Positions 1-12,511 are shown, counted from the first letter of the stretch. The stretch: 64,000 nucleotides of DNA from Epichloe hybrida (GCA_019022495.1 JAFEKR010000030.1:372001-436000); one strand, 5' to 3'. Notes: generated by a model from the sequence alone, not told the origin. Made by a program: numbers and translations.

Positions 1-1
1 C

Positions 2-1729
2 GGCTTCGACCCTAGCCGCCTGGCCCTCCGGCCGTCGTGGTCTTCAGCTTCCTCTTCTTCCTGGGCCCACCGCGATATTCTCTATGTTCCCAGCACCACA
101 GACTGGAGCAAGGCCAAGATTTTCCATCCTCCCAACAACACCGTCCCGTTGCCATCCGGAACCCCTCAGACGCTGCCCCGAATTCAGCACCGAGCCGCCT
201 CAGAAGGCAAGGATGATGTCGCCAACGCCCGCAAGGAAGCAGTCAGGAAGGCCTTCATCAAGAGCTGGAACGCGTACAAGCACTATGCATGGGGCCAAGA
301 CGAACTGATGCCTCTCTCTGGCAAGGGCAAGACGACCTTTTCGGGCTGGTCTGCACAACTCGTCGACGCTCTGGATTCATTATGGATCATGGGCCTCAAG
401 GATGACTTCTACCAGGCCGTCAAGGAAGTTGCCAAGATTAACTGGTCCAAGCACGACGGCAGCATCATCAATGTCTTTGAGGTGACGATTCGCTACCTTG
501 GCGGACTGCTTGCCGCGTATGATTTGTCTCAGGAGAAGGTGCTTCTGAACAAGGCCATTGAGCTCGGCGACGCTCTGTACATGGCCTTTGACACACCGAA
601 CCGCCTTCCGACGCATTGGCTCAGCTATAAAAAGGCCCAAGCTGGAGAGACGACGGGTGATCGCAGCATCTCCGGAGCTGCGAGTGGTTCTCTATGCGTG
701 GAGTTCACCCGTCTAAGCCAGATCACGGGCGATCCCAAATACTACGATGCAACCGAGCGAGTCAAGAGATTCTTCTACGACTACCAGAACCGAACCAAAG
801 CGCCTGGGCTGTGGCCATGGGACATGGATTTCCTCAATGGCAAGATCGAGGACGATTTCTTCACCTTTGGTGCCGATGCGGATTCCCAGTACGAGTATCT
901 CCCCAAGATGCATGCTCTGCTTGGCGGCTTGGATCCCCAGTATGTGGAAATGACAACCAGAGCGCTGGATGCTGGTCGAGATCTCTTGCTCTTCAAGCCC
1001 ATGACCCCCAAGGATGACGACATTCTCATGTCAGGCAACATGGATGTCTCTGCCGCGCAGCGAGATCCTGAAGCATCGATGCAGCATCTGACTTGCTTTG
1101 TGGGAGGCATGTATGCTCTCGCTGGCAAGCTGATGGATCGCAAAGACTATGTCGACCTCGCGGTCCGCCTCACTGCCGGTTGCGTGTGGGCTTACGACTC
1201 GTTCGAGACCAACATCATGCCAGAATCAAGCATCTTGCACAAGTGTGAAAAGATGGACGCGCCGTGCCCTTACAATGAGGGGCTGTTCACGGCCATGGGC
1301 GACGCAGCGCTCCCAGGCGGGTTCCTCCAGGCTACCGACACGCAGTACATGTTGCGGCCAGAGGCTATCGAGAGCGTCTTCTACATGTGGCGCGTGACGG
1401 GGGATGCAGTCTGGAGAGATGCAGCATGGCGCATGTGGGAAGCCATTGTCGAGGAGACGGAGACGGAGCTAGCATTTGCGACCGTTGCGGATACAACGAG
1501 ACATGGCAGTCGCAAGCTTGATACCATGGAGGTGAGCATCCCAATTACCCAACACATCCGCAGAAGTGTACGAATGCTGACTGTTCGCGTTGAACCCCTC
1601 TAGACTTTTTGGCTAGCCGAGACCACCAAGTATTTCTATCTTACTTTTGAAGACGAAGGTGTCGTGAGCCTTGACGAGTGGGTGTTCAACACGGAAGCGC
1701 ACCCAGTGAAGCGACCAATTGGTTCCTAA
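2..1729 (+). CDS. Class I alpha-1,2-mannosidase (GH47), 5' partial
   Basis: Glycoside hydrolase family 47 enzymes are Ca2+-dependent and trim alpha-1,2-mannose from N-glycans in the ER/Golgi; some fungal members are secreted. Exons 2-1531 and 1604-1729; the intron (1532-1603) starts GTGAGC and ends CTAG. The frame is open to base 2, so the N-terminus, including any signal anchor, lies outside the window; 551 residues are visible. Family landmarks: HYAWGQDEL near visible residue 92, [42 protein letters not shown], and FNTEAHP near the C-terminus, whose Thr is the usual Ca2+ ligand. The last exon supplies this essential C-terminus, which supports the splice. Whether it is the ER/Golgi or the secreted type cannot be decided without the N-terminus. 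Confidence 0.93.
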
Positions 1730-2211
1730 CCACCCAGACAAAACAAAAGCCGTGGGGCATCATGCGTAGCTTCACAGGCGGCTTCTACCTCATTATTCCA
1801 AGGCGACATGATTGCACAGGCCCGGCAGTAATTACGTACAACTGTTTGAGTACGTGGTCTCTACGGCTGCACACTAGTTCAATGTCGAACGGAACGGTAA
1901 AAAATAGAAAATAGATGAACAAATGAGCAACCTTGAAACATGACGTGGTTGTAATAAATTCTTCAGTGACTCCAGTCTCCTTTTAATGTGCGAGCCAGCG
2001 ACGCGCAAAAGGCGGGCCCGCCTCGGGTCTCCGGAAAACCCTCACTCCGTCTCTCCGTCTCTCCCTCCATCCCTCCACAGACCTCTCGCATCTTGCACCT
2101 CGCACATCTTCTCTTCTTTCCCCAACCCTCACCACCCACGACATCCGGCCATCTATCCAATTCTCCTCACCCTCCCCGTGGAGAAAAAAAAACCACCAGG
2201 CATGCCATGCC
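1730..2211. other. Intergenic: GH47 3' side / J-protein promoter
   Basis: No gene seen. Holds the GH47 3' end, a CT-rich tract about 2035-2160 (typical of filamentous fungal promoters) and an A9 run just before the J-protein start. Confidence 0.6.
1953..1958 (+). terminator. Candidate polyadenylation signal of the GH47 gene
   Basis: AATAAA lies about 225 nt after the GH47 stop codon in AT-rich DNA. Fungal poly(A) signals are loose, so this is only a candidate. Confidence 0.35.
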
Positions 2212-3178
2212 ATGCCACCCCGCCTCGCCATCCCACCTCGCTTCTTCACACCCCAGCCGTGCATCATCCCACGAGCCTTCCACGCCACCCCAAGACAATG
2301 CGCCGACTTTGCCAGCAAGAACCACTACGAGCGGCTCAACATCCGCCATGATGCCTCACCCAGCGAGATCAAGAAGTAACAAGCTCACCCTCCCTCATCC
2401 TTTCTCCTCTCCTTCCAATACCAACCCTAGCCGTCCTCTCCTCCCAGTACCAACCCTAGCCGAACATCAACGTCTAACTTGCGCACCCCCCCCCCCAAGA
2501 TCCTTCTACTCGCTCTCCAAATCCCACCACCCGGACGTGAACCGCTCGGATCCCCACGCCGCGCAGACATTCTCCCTCCTCTCCGAATCCTACACCGTGC
2601 TCTCCGACCCCTCCAGACGAGCGCAGTACGACCGAGACACGCTCCGGCTGGGAAACCGCCACGGCTCCGCCTCCGCCTCCGGTCCTAACCCGGGCGGGAG
2701 AAGCCCCTCTGGCTTGTCCAGGCGGAGAGGCTCGTTTCGCGGTCCCCCGCCTAGCTTCTACAGGAACGGCGGGTGGGGTGCGCAGGGAGAGAAGCGGAGG
2801 AAGGCGCATGAGGAATCATCATCATCATCAACATCATCATCATCATCCACGCAGTCGCAGTCGCAGTCGGAGCCGGAGTCGCGATATGGAGGAATGGGAC
2901 CGGGCTCGAATCCCTTTGGTGCAACAGATAGACGCCATGATTCTGTCCCGCACTTTGACATGCACGGCCACACGAGGACGCATCGGAGAGAGGATGAGCG
3001 GCGGCGGTGGCGGCGGCGGCGGAGAGCCATGGGCGATGACGACGTCGAGTTTGAGCCGCAGACGAGCTTGGCAGGCCATTTCCTCATCGTGGCGGGCATT
3101 CTGGGGGCTACCTTTGTTGCACCGCTTGTGTATCTGCAGGTGAGCAGGTTGGGGAGGCAGGAGAGGGACAAGGGTTGA
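2212..3178 (+). CDS. J-domain (DnaJ) protein with mitochondrial presequence and C-terminal membrane segment
   Basis: Likely co-chaperone that stimulates an Hsp70 at a mitochondrial membrane. Exons 2212-2375 and 2500-3178; 280 aa. The intron begins GTAACA and ends in a C11 run followed by AAG; joining it restores the J domain (KNHYERLNIRHDASPSEIKK then SFYSLSKSHHPDVN), with the catalytic HPD at residues 65-67. The chosen ATG at 2212 gives a basic, Arg-rich start with RAFHATPRQ, a typical matrix-protease presequence. After the J domain come a Gly/Ser/Arg-rich region, an SSSSTSSSSS / QSQSQS low-complexity stretch encoded by TCA and CAGTCG repeats, and one hydrophobic helix at about 248-268. This layout resembles type III J-proteins such as yeast Jid1 or animal DNAJC4; the exact orthologue is uncertain. 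Confidence 0.85.
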
Positions 3179-3685
3179 AGTGGCGGCTGGTGAGTGGGTT
3201 GGATGGACAGATGGATGGGATGGATGGACATCAAGGCTCAGCTGATGTTGCGCATATGTGCATATGCCCCGCGTGGAATTTTCATGGCCTTGCTTGTACT
3301 ATTCGTGGCCGTGGAAGAGTTGATTGTATACACTTGCACGGTGGATGGGAGTCCTTGACGTGATTGAGGATACATTGCCATGGCGTTTTGGATGGACATG
3401 ATTGGAATCTCGAGATTCATCACCCGACCTCACTCGCTACTCGTGAAACCGAAAATATCGTGAGAAAATCTTTCCTTCTTCATTATTTGAGATTGTGACT
3501 TCTCGTTCCTACATCTATATGGGGAAGCCTCTACACCCCCATTGTTAATACGTCTTTGTATTCTTCAAGTATTCCAAGTACGGTACAAAAGCAAGCATGG
3601 GACGCCAACTTCAAGTGGAGGTGTATCCTGGCAACGTGTGACGGGGGCTACTAGGATAGGTCTTTTCGCGAAAGAAGAGCAATGT
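3179..3685. other. Intergenic, convergent 3' ends
   Basis: Space between the convergent J-protein and porin genes. Contains a short TGGATGGA repeat just after the J-protein stop (about 3200-3232); nothing else recognised. Confidence 0.5.
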
Positions 3686-5212
3686 TTAACCCTCAAAGGT
3701 GAAGCTAGCACCGAGCTAATCGTACACACACGTGATATTAGTGCAAATTCAGGTTTGAAAGAGAAGCCGTGAGAGACGACAATTTCATCTTCGTACCTTG
3801 TGGGTAGCCTGGTCGAGCTTTTGGGTGTCGAAAGAGCCACCGAGACCCAGGGTAACTCCCTCACGGAGGAGGACGTTGTAGGCAAGAGCGGCAATACCGC
3901 GGTCGTTGATCTTGACCTGTACAGGTGATTCATGTCAGTACATTTCAGTGGCTCGACATGGGATGCTCGGCCTCTCATTTTTTTTTTTCAGGGTGGGATT
4001 CAAGAGCAGGCAATTCAAACCTTGGCGAAGGAGACGGGGTCGATGCGGTACTTGCTGGCAACCTCAAGGCCGACCGTGTTGCCGGTCTTGGAGTTCCAGA
4101 TAGCTTTGGCACCAGCCTCGACCTGGCTGTTGACCTTGTGGTAGTAAGAAGCAGCGAAGACGCTCAGATTGTCAGTAGCGGTGATGGCGGCGCTGTACTG
4201 GGGAGCAGCGTAGCCAACAGCGGCGCTGTAGGCGGTGACAGCGGCCTTGTTGACGTCGTAGCCGGCAGAGGCACCAGCGAGGAAACCCTCGTGGCCGACA
4301 GTGGCGTCAACGTTGGCAACGGGACCCTTGAGGAGGTCGAAGAAGGCACGGCCGTGGAAGCCAGGCTGCTTGAAGAAGAGGTTGAATTTGGCGCCCTTGC
4401 CGGCGGTGGCGGGAAGGAAGTTGAAGAGACCCTCGAGCTTGAGGCCCTTGGCGAGGGTGTCATTGACCTCAATCTTGGTGTCGAGGGCGTTGGCGGTGTT
4501 CCAGGTCTGGGTCAGAGTGAGGCCTGTACGCGTATACCACATTAGCAGCTGAGAGTAGCCAGGTTGCAAGGAAGCAGCGAATTCTAGCGGCCAGCCGGTT
4601 CCGCGGCCGAGAACGCGCGACACAAAAAGATTTGGCTGTGAATGATCGCGTCCTCTGTCGGGACGGCGGGGAGCTTTGGGACGGGCTTGATTACCGGAAG
4701 GCTTGTCGGTGTATTTTCCCTCAATCTGTTGTTCCAAATCTCTGTTAGTTACGTTTTGAGGCGCGGTTTATCTTGCAACAAGTTTTCCTCATCTCGCCAA
4801 TGGCAATTGCAGGCATTGGTTGTTTTACCAAGCTAGCTATCTCAGAGCCAGACTCAGACAGGGTCAGGGAAAAAGAAAAAAAACAAAGACTACTTACAGC
4901 AGCAGAGGTGGCCTTCTCGTGGCTGGACTTGCCAGTCACCTTGAAGGCGACGCCATTGGGAGCAGTGTCCTTGAACTCGAATGTGGTGGCAGAAAGGTGG
5001 TAGAAATCTTTGTTGAGGAGCTACAGTGTAGTACAAAAGAACGGGTGATGTTAGCATTGATTATTCTAGCAGAGACAAGGGCATCAAATTGTTGAGCTCT
5101 CCAGCATGCTCAAGCCGAGGAATAAGGCAAGCTCATGGGAGTATTTGGAGCAATAAGAAGCGCATACATCGTTGGCCGGCTTGGCAATGTCGGAGAAGGC
5201 AGGTACAGACAT
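3686..5212 (-). CDS. POR1: Mitochondrial outer-membrane porin (VDAC)
   Basis: Beta-barrel channel that passes metabolites across the mitochondrial outer membrane. Six exons, in transcript order: 5212-5168, 5020-4898, 4725-4695, 4523-4021, 3916-3797, 3715-3686. All junctions are GT-AG and the joined frame gives 283 aa, the standard fungal porin length. Landmarks: MSVPAFSDIAKPANDLLNKDF at the start (start, DLLNKDFYHL), GLTLTQTWNTANALDTKIE in the middle, and HKLGASFTFEG at the C-terminus, which matches the conserved last beta strand. The fourth intron has an unusual GTTTGA donor and carries an oligo-T/A tract. Exons of 45, 31 and 30 nt make this gene easy to mis-predict. Highly confident family assignment. 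Confidence 0.96.
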
Positions 5213-6195
5213 CTTGGCTGATGGGGGGAAGGATGGAAGAAAGTAGGGAGAATTGGTCTTTGGTGAGAAGATGAGGTGAGTGACGATGTCGTGACACGAT
5301 TGCGATGGGTAAGGAGATGATGGATGGCCCAGACGTGGAAGTTTTCGGGCAGAGGGAAAATGTCGGGCTCAGCGCGACGCTTGTTGATTGGACAGAGGGG
5401 TCTGCTGCAGGTCCACTGAGTTGATGGTGTTTTTTTTTTTTGGGGAGACACAACGTCGTTGGGGGAAGCAACAACCGACAGCGAACGGCACTAGCGTTGT
5501 TCTCAAATTATGGCATTATGGCATTATTCTGCGTCAGCCTACATAAACAAGGGAAAACTCACGGGTGCGCCTAATCATGCAAATGCGCCTCTTTCTAAAT
5601 GGCCCGTGATCCATAACACCAGGCCTAATAATAGCCGGTGATCACACTGCTCCATGCGCGGCTCTTGACAATACACATTATGAAAAGCGTTTCAGACCGA
5701 GACCGACTCGAGACAAATCTCGTTCTCGGCGAGGGCTTGCCGGGGCGGACGAGCATAAATTGAAGCTCGGCCCTCGTCTACGATCGCAACCGAGGCTTTG
5801 CAATGGTTAAGAACTTTCGCGGGGCTGGGTCGATGTGTGCTCGCAAAGGTGATGAGTAAAAAGAAGTTCACGAATGGCTCCATTGCAAGGCGAGACTGTA
5901 AGCATATTGCTCAGCAGACGTCCGAGGAACTTGGCCTTTGGAGGAAGACGTCACTCACTCTCAACTTCGCCGAATTCTATGATGTATACCCACACATGTC
6001 AACAACATGTATTCAAAACCTATCTATGCTTCAAATGCCTCTACAACTAGAGCACCGGATGTCCCTCGATATGCTGAAACGCAAAACAAACCTAGCACAC
6101 TGAAATTTTCTTCACATCTATCCCCGTCTAAAATTCTGAATACTTCATTCACGTCTTATTGGTTTGTCTTTTCTCTCCTGCCAAGTCGGCTCAAT
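5213..6195. other. Intergenic: porin promoter and asn2 3' side
   Basis: About 980 bp without a supported gene. A T10 run sits at about 5431-5440, roughly 220 bp upstream of the porin ATG. ORFs here are short and without family features. Confidence 0.5.
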
Positions 6196-8644
6196 TCATA
6201 CAGCGTTGTCGTACTTGGCGTTGTGTGTGGAGATGGCTCTGCGATTTGTTAGCTGTGTACAGTGGTAAAGCGGCTTGGAATACCACCAACCTGCCGCTGG
6301 GATCACTTTGCTTGGACCATGTCGGCGCCCATCGCATAACGGTAGAAGCACATGACGGGGGGAAGTGCTCGTCAAACATCAGACGGTACCAGTAGCTAAT
6401 GACACGGTTAGTACTCGTGCTAGATTCTCGGATGGAAAGCGTGTTGTGTCACTTACGCCTCCTTGGTTTCAGGAATATCGTTGCCCCATTCAGTCTTGGG
6501 GTTCTTCATCATCTCATCGGTGACATGCAACTCGGCATTGTCCTTGAGGGCGTCGATCCAGCCGTAGCCTACGCCATCGGAGAACTGCTCCTTCTGGCGC
6601 CAGAGGATGTTGTCTGGCAAGTAAGGGGCAGTCTCCGGCTCGTCGCTGGTGTCGAACGCCTTTCGCAGAATGTACTTTTCCATACGCTCCTTCGTGATCA
6701 TTTTATCCTGGGGATCGATGCTCATGGATGTCTCGAGAAACTGAAGTAGAGTGAATTAGTTTGGACGAAGAATGACAAGGCATTTGAATACTAGAGTGAC
6801 ATACCTCCTTGTCGAGGAAAGGAACTCGGGCTTCCAGGCCCCATGCAGATGTTGACTTGTTGGCACGCAAACAGTCGGCAAAGTGCAGGTTCTTAACACG
6901 ACGGACAGTCTCATCATGGAAAGCATTCCTGTCAGGGGCGGCGTGGAAGTAGAGGTATCCGCCGAAAATTTCATCACTACCCTCACCACTCAATACCATC
7001 TTTACTCCCATAGCCTTGATCTTTCTTGAGAGCAGGTACATGGGGGTTGAGGCGCGGATGGTGGTTACGTCGTACGTCTCAAGGTGGTAGATGACGTCGG
7101 AGAGGGCATTGAGGCCGTCCTCGATGGTGAAGGTCATGACATGATGTTTGGTGCCGAGAAACTTGGCGACCTCGAGGGCAGCCTTGTTGTCGGGCGATCC
7201 GGGCAGACCAATGGAGAAGGAGTTGAGCTGGGGAAGGTAGGTGACGGTGGACAGATTATCATCATCGTCAATGCCAACGAGGCCTTCGCCCAAGTCAGGG
7301 TCGCCCGAGGGCTCGATTCCACCGTTTGCATCAAGGGCTTTCTGCTTAAGACGAAGAGTCTCGCGCTGAGCAATGGCAGCAACAAGACTAGAGTCTAGAC
7401 CGCCAGAAAGCAACACGCCGTAGGGGACTTCGGCCATGAGTCTCTTTCTCACAGACTTCTCTAGTGCATGTCGGAGGACCTTGTAGTCAACAGGTTTGGA
7501 TGGTACGTTAGTAGGATCCCACCAGTTAGGCTGGAAGTAACGAGTCGTCTCGCCAGTTTTTGAGTCGAAAATGTGGCCGGGGGGGAATGGAACAATCTTA
7601 TCGCAAACGCTGTGCAAGCATTTTAATTCGGATGCGAAATAAACAGTTCCTGGCTCCTTCCAGGTCCAACCTTGGTACAAGGTAGTGATGCCGATGGGAT
7701 CACGGGCAGCGATGGTTCGATCTTGCTTCTTGTCGTAGAGAACGAAAGAGAACATGCCATCGAGATGGTTGGGGGCATCGAGACCATATTCCGTGTACTG
7801 AGTTTGGGCATAATAATTAGCACTTTATATCTGTCATTCTGCCTCTTGATCGGCAACGAAAGAATGTAGCAAAAGACATGGACATACCAGAGGGATGATG
7901 ACTTCACAGTCAGATGTAGTCTTGAAGTGGTAGTCATGCTTCAAGTTCCTTCGGATCAAACGATGGTTGTAAATTTCACCATTGACTGCAAGAACAAGCG
8001 ACTCATCCCCGTTGGTGAGGGGTTGTGCACCAGATTCTGAGAGATTGTGAGCAGAGCGCATGGAGCTTTGCTGAGTGCCAAGAGGAGAGAGATGAGGACT
8101 TACCAACGCCGACGATACTCAAACGCTCATGACACAAGACTGACGGGAGATTAGCTTGTCGTTACGTCGCAATGGCTAGTGCCAATTTTTTTTTTTTTGG
8201 CAATTTGTATATAAACGTACTCGTGTTGTTGGAGATGATGCTTCCGCCTATAGTGCAAGTCAGTCAGCAAACATTTTTTTTTTCGAGACGCTCTTCTTGT
8301 CAGCTTCACGCATCGCGACGCGCAGGACTCACTCCAATCGGGGCCACGGTGGCGAATTCTCCAGCAATTGAATCAGTATACGACGCACAAATTTGGGCTC
8401 AAATGTCGAACTCACTGCTTGGCAAGCTTGAGAGCAGTTGGCTTGAACCGCTGCACGTTAGGATGGCTGCACAATTGAGGCCATCAGCAAAAGCCCTCTG
8501 CCCACGGCAAAACGATAGATAAACCATGGTGGGGTGAGCACACTGAGCACTTGGCGGACTGCCCCTCCAAGATACGGAAAAGTAAGTGCGGCCGAATGCG
8601 GGAGGAGGTCGAACGTACCAATGGCAGGCGAAGATTCCACACAT
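6196..8644 (-). CDS. asn2: Asparagine synthetase (glutamine-hydrolysing)
   Basis: Makes asparagine from aspartate, glutamine and ATP in the cytosol. Ten exons, transcript order: 8644-8619, 8466-8416, 8358-8333, 8247-8221, 8139-8104, 8036-7888, 7797-6805, 6740-6457, 6395-6291, 6238-6196; total 1740 nt, 579 aa, the normal length. The start MCGIFACH exposes the catalytic Cys2 of the class II glutaminase domain; RHRGPDWSG and NGEIYNH are the expected glutamine-binding motifs. The synthetase domain has the PP-loop SGGLDSS near residue 240, then [13 protein letters not shown] and [12 protein letters not shown]. The five 5' exons are 26-51 nt long and two neighbouring introns carry T9-T10 runs. A GCN4/CPC1-type site lies upstream (8905-8911). 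Confidence 0.96.
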
Positions 8645-9696
8645 GATGACTTGCAGCGCTCCGACGAGAAGCAGTTCACCAAGGGATGGATGATCAAAGG
8701 ATCGGGTACGGTACAGGATAGGCTCGAAAGGATGGATGAGTGGTGGAAGAAGAGAAAGACTTCGGACAATATGGAGGGAATTATCGCTGGGGAAAGATAA
8801 GGTGGGAAAGCCTAAGCCACCACCCATCGACTTGTTGCGCCGCCAAGTGACGAACTGTTTCCGAGACACTCACACGACAGAACCGGAGCTTGACAGCAGA
8901 TCCATGAGTCAAGCTCCGTGCGCGGCAACGAAAATTGGACCCCCCTGAAAGCAATAGATAATACATAGATAAGGCCAGAAACAGCCGCGCTGGGCGAAAA
9001 ATCGCAGTCGGCTAGCGATAAACTCGCGTGTTGTGCCGTGTGTGCTGTAATATGTGTTGTACAGAGTCAGGTCAGGTTCGCCAAGGCCTGGCCGACTTCG
9101 GCGGGACATTCAATTCCCGCAATGCAATTGGCGCGCAGCGTCGATGGACAAAGAGGCCATGCACATTTTACAAATAAGTCATGGTGGACCGTCTGTCTAG
9201 CATGATAGATGCGGGTTTCCTGCAAGGGAAACATCGGATGCGTGAGAATTGTTCCCAGTACCCCATGCTTCATTATTCGCACACAATATAGTCACAGTCG
9301 ACATCATCGGCAGCACACAAGTGGAATCGCAGAGCGTTCGTTCTTAATCAAGGAAAAGCACAATCTTGCTATCTTCTACCTCATCGTGAACAGCCCGCTT
9401 GCCTGATTTTCCCGGTGCATCCAGCCACCCCTCTTGACGTGCCAGATACAAAAAGTGGATTGAATATGTATGATGGAACCTGTGCCCCTTTACGCCTATC
9501 GCAAAATTTGAACGAAGAAGCAAATACCGTCAAAGAAAGTGCCGGGTCTATGCAGTCTCGATGCTTGCTAGAACGTCGTTCCTCTTCGAAGCAATGGTCC
9601 TTCATGCTCCTCCAAACGCCCTTGAAATATGTTTTGTATCATGTTTACAAATGTTATATAACGCCATGGAATGGCGCGAGCTTTGGCGCGAGCTCC
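8645..9696. other. Intergenic: asn2 promoter and UBC9 3' side
   Basis: About 1.05 kb. Contains the general-control motif annotated separately; no supported gene. Confidence 0.5.
8905..8911. promoter_or_regulatory. GCN4/CPC1-type amino-acid control site upstream of asn2
   Basis: TGAGTCA, an exact match to the TGA(C/G)TCA site bound by GCN4-family bZIP factors (CPC1 in filamentous fungi), 261 bp upstream of the asn2 ATG. Amino-acid biosynthesis genes are classical targets of this factor. One 7-mer can occur by chance; the gene context makes it plausible. Confidence 0.5.
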
Positions 9697-10343
9697 TCAT
9701 GGGGCTGGATTCTCGCGGACGACACGTTTAACCCGCTTTTCATACTCGACTCGATCCCTCTTAAAGAGGTTGTATGCCTCAGCTTGGGCTGGCGATTCCG
9801 GATTGGGGTCGTTGAGTAAATCCTGAATACCCAAAAGAATTTGTTTCACAGTGATGGCAGGCTTCCAAGCCTCTTCTTCGTTGAGAATCGAAAGGCAGAC
9901 GGTGCCCGACGGGTACACGTTGGGATGGAACAGCGGAGGGACGAACTTGCCTGCATATATCATCAGAACCGGCATGAACGGCGCATCCTGCTGATTTTAC
10001 TCACATTTCGGTGGTTTGGTTGGATATTCTGCGCGGGAATGAACACGTTAGTTGCCGTTGTTGCATAATATGATGGCCGTGCGACTCACCATCAGGAAAG
10101 GCAATAGTCAGCTTGAAAAGGCCACCTTCCCAGATTGTCTTTTCCTTGCCCGGAATACCACATTCCCAGTTCTTCAGGTCCAAGACGCCTTCTTTTGTGC
10201 GTGCTGGCTTAGCATAGAAGCCGAATGGGTGATCGCGCCGCCACTGTTTCCTGTTGCAAATCCGTCAGTAAGACAGCGTGCGAGCAAGTTGGGACAACCT
10301 CAACCGACCGTTCTTCTTGAAGTCGGTTCTGACACAAAGCCAT
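9697..10343 (-). CDS. UBC9: SUMO-conjugating enzyme E2
   Basis: Transfers SUMO from the E1 to substrates in the nucleus. Exons in transcript order: 10343-10309, 10250-10090, 10028-10005, 9950-9697; 474 nt, 157 aa, the standard UBC9 length. N-terminus [20 protein letters not shown] and HPFGFYAKP are UBC9-specific; the catalytic cysteine is Cys92 in [15 protein letters not shown], followed by the UBC9 signature [19 protein letters not shown] (first part [10 protein letters not shown]). The third exon is only 24 nt (EYPTKPPK) and the first donor is the weak GTCGGT, so automated models may miss them. Confidence 0.96.
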
Positions 10344-11274
10344 GTTGTCGCGATTATACGATCGGTGACAGGGGTTCGTTTCGAGAGAAGTCAATCTTGA
10401 TCACTCGTATCCGAGTTGTTGGTCCACGAGGCTCTCGTTCTCGGTAGTGCGATCGCAGCAGCAGCAGCAGGTGGGACTTGGCTCTCAGCTCAGCGAGAGG
10501 CCGGAGATCGAGACGCCGTAGCAGAAGATGATTCCTCACAGAAAAGCTAGAGGCACAGGGTTGGAGTAGCTGCCTCAACTCCGGATTCGATGAGAGGAAT
10601 CAGGAATCAGGAATCGGTGCGGTGCGGTGCGGTGCGGGCCTTTTGGCAACGCTGAGGTCCTCCAGATTGGCAAAAACGTGAATGGGTAAAATAGTGGGGC
10701 CGTGATGGTACACCCACTGTAGCAAAATGCGACCACCAGAGCTGGGCACGAGGCGCTCAGGCAAACTCGGCGACCAAATACATGATACGTGCTTTTCGAC
10801 GACTCATCGTCTGCAACATTATTAGTGCAGAATGCGCCGACCCGCTTCTTATCAGCGAACAAGATCAGTCAAGAGCGTCACAAGTGCCTTCCAGGCTAAC
10901 AACATGATAATAACATGACAATTCTGGTCGCCACATTAACTCGCCCTCCCCCGCCCTGCCAGCCGCCCAGATTCCCCACTAATAAGCTGGCTGGCTCCTC
11001 GGCTCAGCAGTTGCTGCTTTGTTCGAGTTCTCGACCACCACCGCATATGGAGGGGCAAGCGAATGCTTCCATCTCATCCTCTCACGGCATCTCACTAACT
11101 TGGGCCCCGTGCTTGCTTTTAGAGGGAGTCGACGCGACATCTCTCCATGATACCCAATTGAGTCAAATCAGCAGCAACTGGGTTCAGATATTCCGCCTAC
11201 TATTATTCCCCGGATTCGCGCATGTGAGCTTGTGATTGTCGACATTGTCAACCCCAAGAAGACAAGTCACGGAC
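10344..11274. other. Divergent promoter region UBC9 / PEX19
   Basis: About 930 bp between divergent genes. Holds a GGTGC pentamer repeat at about 10616-10637 and a CAG triplet run near 10457-10470. No gene supported. Confidence 0.5.
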
Positions 11275-12511
11275 ATGAAAACTACCACTCTAGAAGAGGG
11301 CAAGGAGGCAGATGCTGCTACTTTGGTAAGCACGCCTGCGATGACAGCTTCCGTCACGACAGCTGAGGTCGCGCAACCAGCTGAAGTCGCTGGCGAGGAT
11401 GTCCCCGACCCAGACGAGGATGATTTGGATGATTTGGATGGTGAGATACAGCAAGCACCTCCCAAGAACTTTTCAATACTGACCAGCATTGGCAGACATG
11501 CTCGAAGATTTCTCAACCGTCAAAATAGAGGGATCGGCTCAGCAATCCACCCAATCTGCAAGCGCTGCACCCGCAGAATCGACCCCCAAAGCTGCTGATG
11601 CTGCCACCAAAGATGCCGCGGCTTCTGATGAACCGGCCTTTTCAGAAGAAGACTTCACCAAGCAGTTGCAGGCCGGAATGGCTGATCTGCTTGGCGAACT
11701 AGAGAAATCGGTGAGAGGATTTGATACTCGGCAGCGGGTTGCAAATGAACCAGGAGCTAGCTAACAAGGTGTACCAGACCGAGATGCAAGAGCAGTTTGA
11801 GGACATGTTCAAACAAATGGCTGCTGCTGCTGGAGAGTCAGAGCCCGGGGCCACTGGGGCAGAGAGCTCCTCTGCCAAATCCGATACTCCAGGGGAAAAC
11901 GATGCATCGTTCCAAGAGACCATTCGTCGCACCATGGAGCGCATGCAAACCTCTGGGGAACAGGCTACAGCTGCTGCTACCGCAGGCAGCGGAGACGACT
12001 TCATGTCTGAGTTGCTGAAACAGATGAGCTCCGGTGATTTGGGCGGCGAGGGCGGCGAGGGCGGCGAGGAGGAGTTCTCCAAGATGCTCATGGGCATGAT
12101 GGAGCAGCTTACCAACAAGGAGATTCTGTACGAGCCCATGAAGGAGCTCGACGACAAATTCCCAGAGTGGTTTGAGAAGAATAAGTCGTCTACGCCGCCG
12201 GAAGATCTCAAGAGGTACGAAGAGCAAAAGGCGCTGGTTAGGGAAATCGTGGCCAAGTTCGAGGAGACCAGCTACTCTGATAGCAATGCTGCGGATCGAG
12301 AATACATTGTCGACCGGATGCAGAAGGTATGTGATACACGACAAGCCAGGGGAAAAAAAAAAAAAAAGTCCATGCATGTCAACCGTTGGCCACTAACATT
12401 TACCACTCACAGATGCAAGCTGCGGGCTCACCTCCGTCAGACTTGGTCGGGGACATGGCCTCAGCGCAAGAGGCGTTTGGGGGAGCGGATGACCAATGCA
12501 ACCCGCAATAA
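11275..12511 (+). CDS. PEX19: Peroxisomal membrane-protein import receptor Pex19
   Basis: Cytosolic chaperone and receptor that delivers peroxisomal membrane proteins to Pex3. Exons 11275-11440, 11496-11710, 11778-12326, 12413-12511; 342 aa. The first ATG (11275) gives MKTTTLEEGK. An acidic DPDEDDLDDLD stretch is joined over the first intron to MLEDFSTVK, the Pex3-binding region; the helical C-terminal domain contains EMQEQFEDMFKQM and YEPMKELDDKFPEWF. The protein ends CNPQ, a CaaX box for farnesylation, as in other Pex19 proteins. The third intron carries an A14 run. A GEGGEGGEE repeat encoded by GGCGAG units lies near 12040-12070. Confidence 0.94.

Noticed and set aside
3925..4545. 206-codon plus-strand frame across porin exon 4
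   Set aside because: Antisense shadow of VDAC; Val/Gly/Glu-rich low-complexity product.
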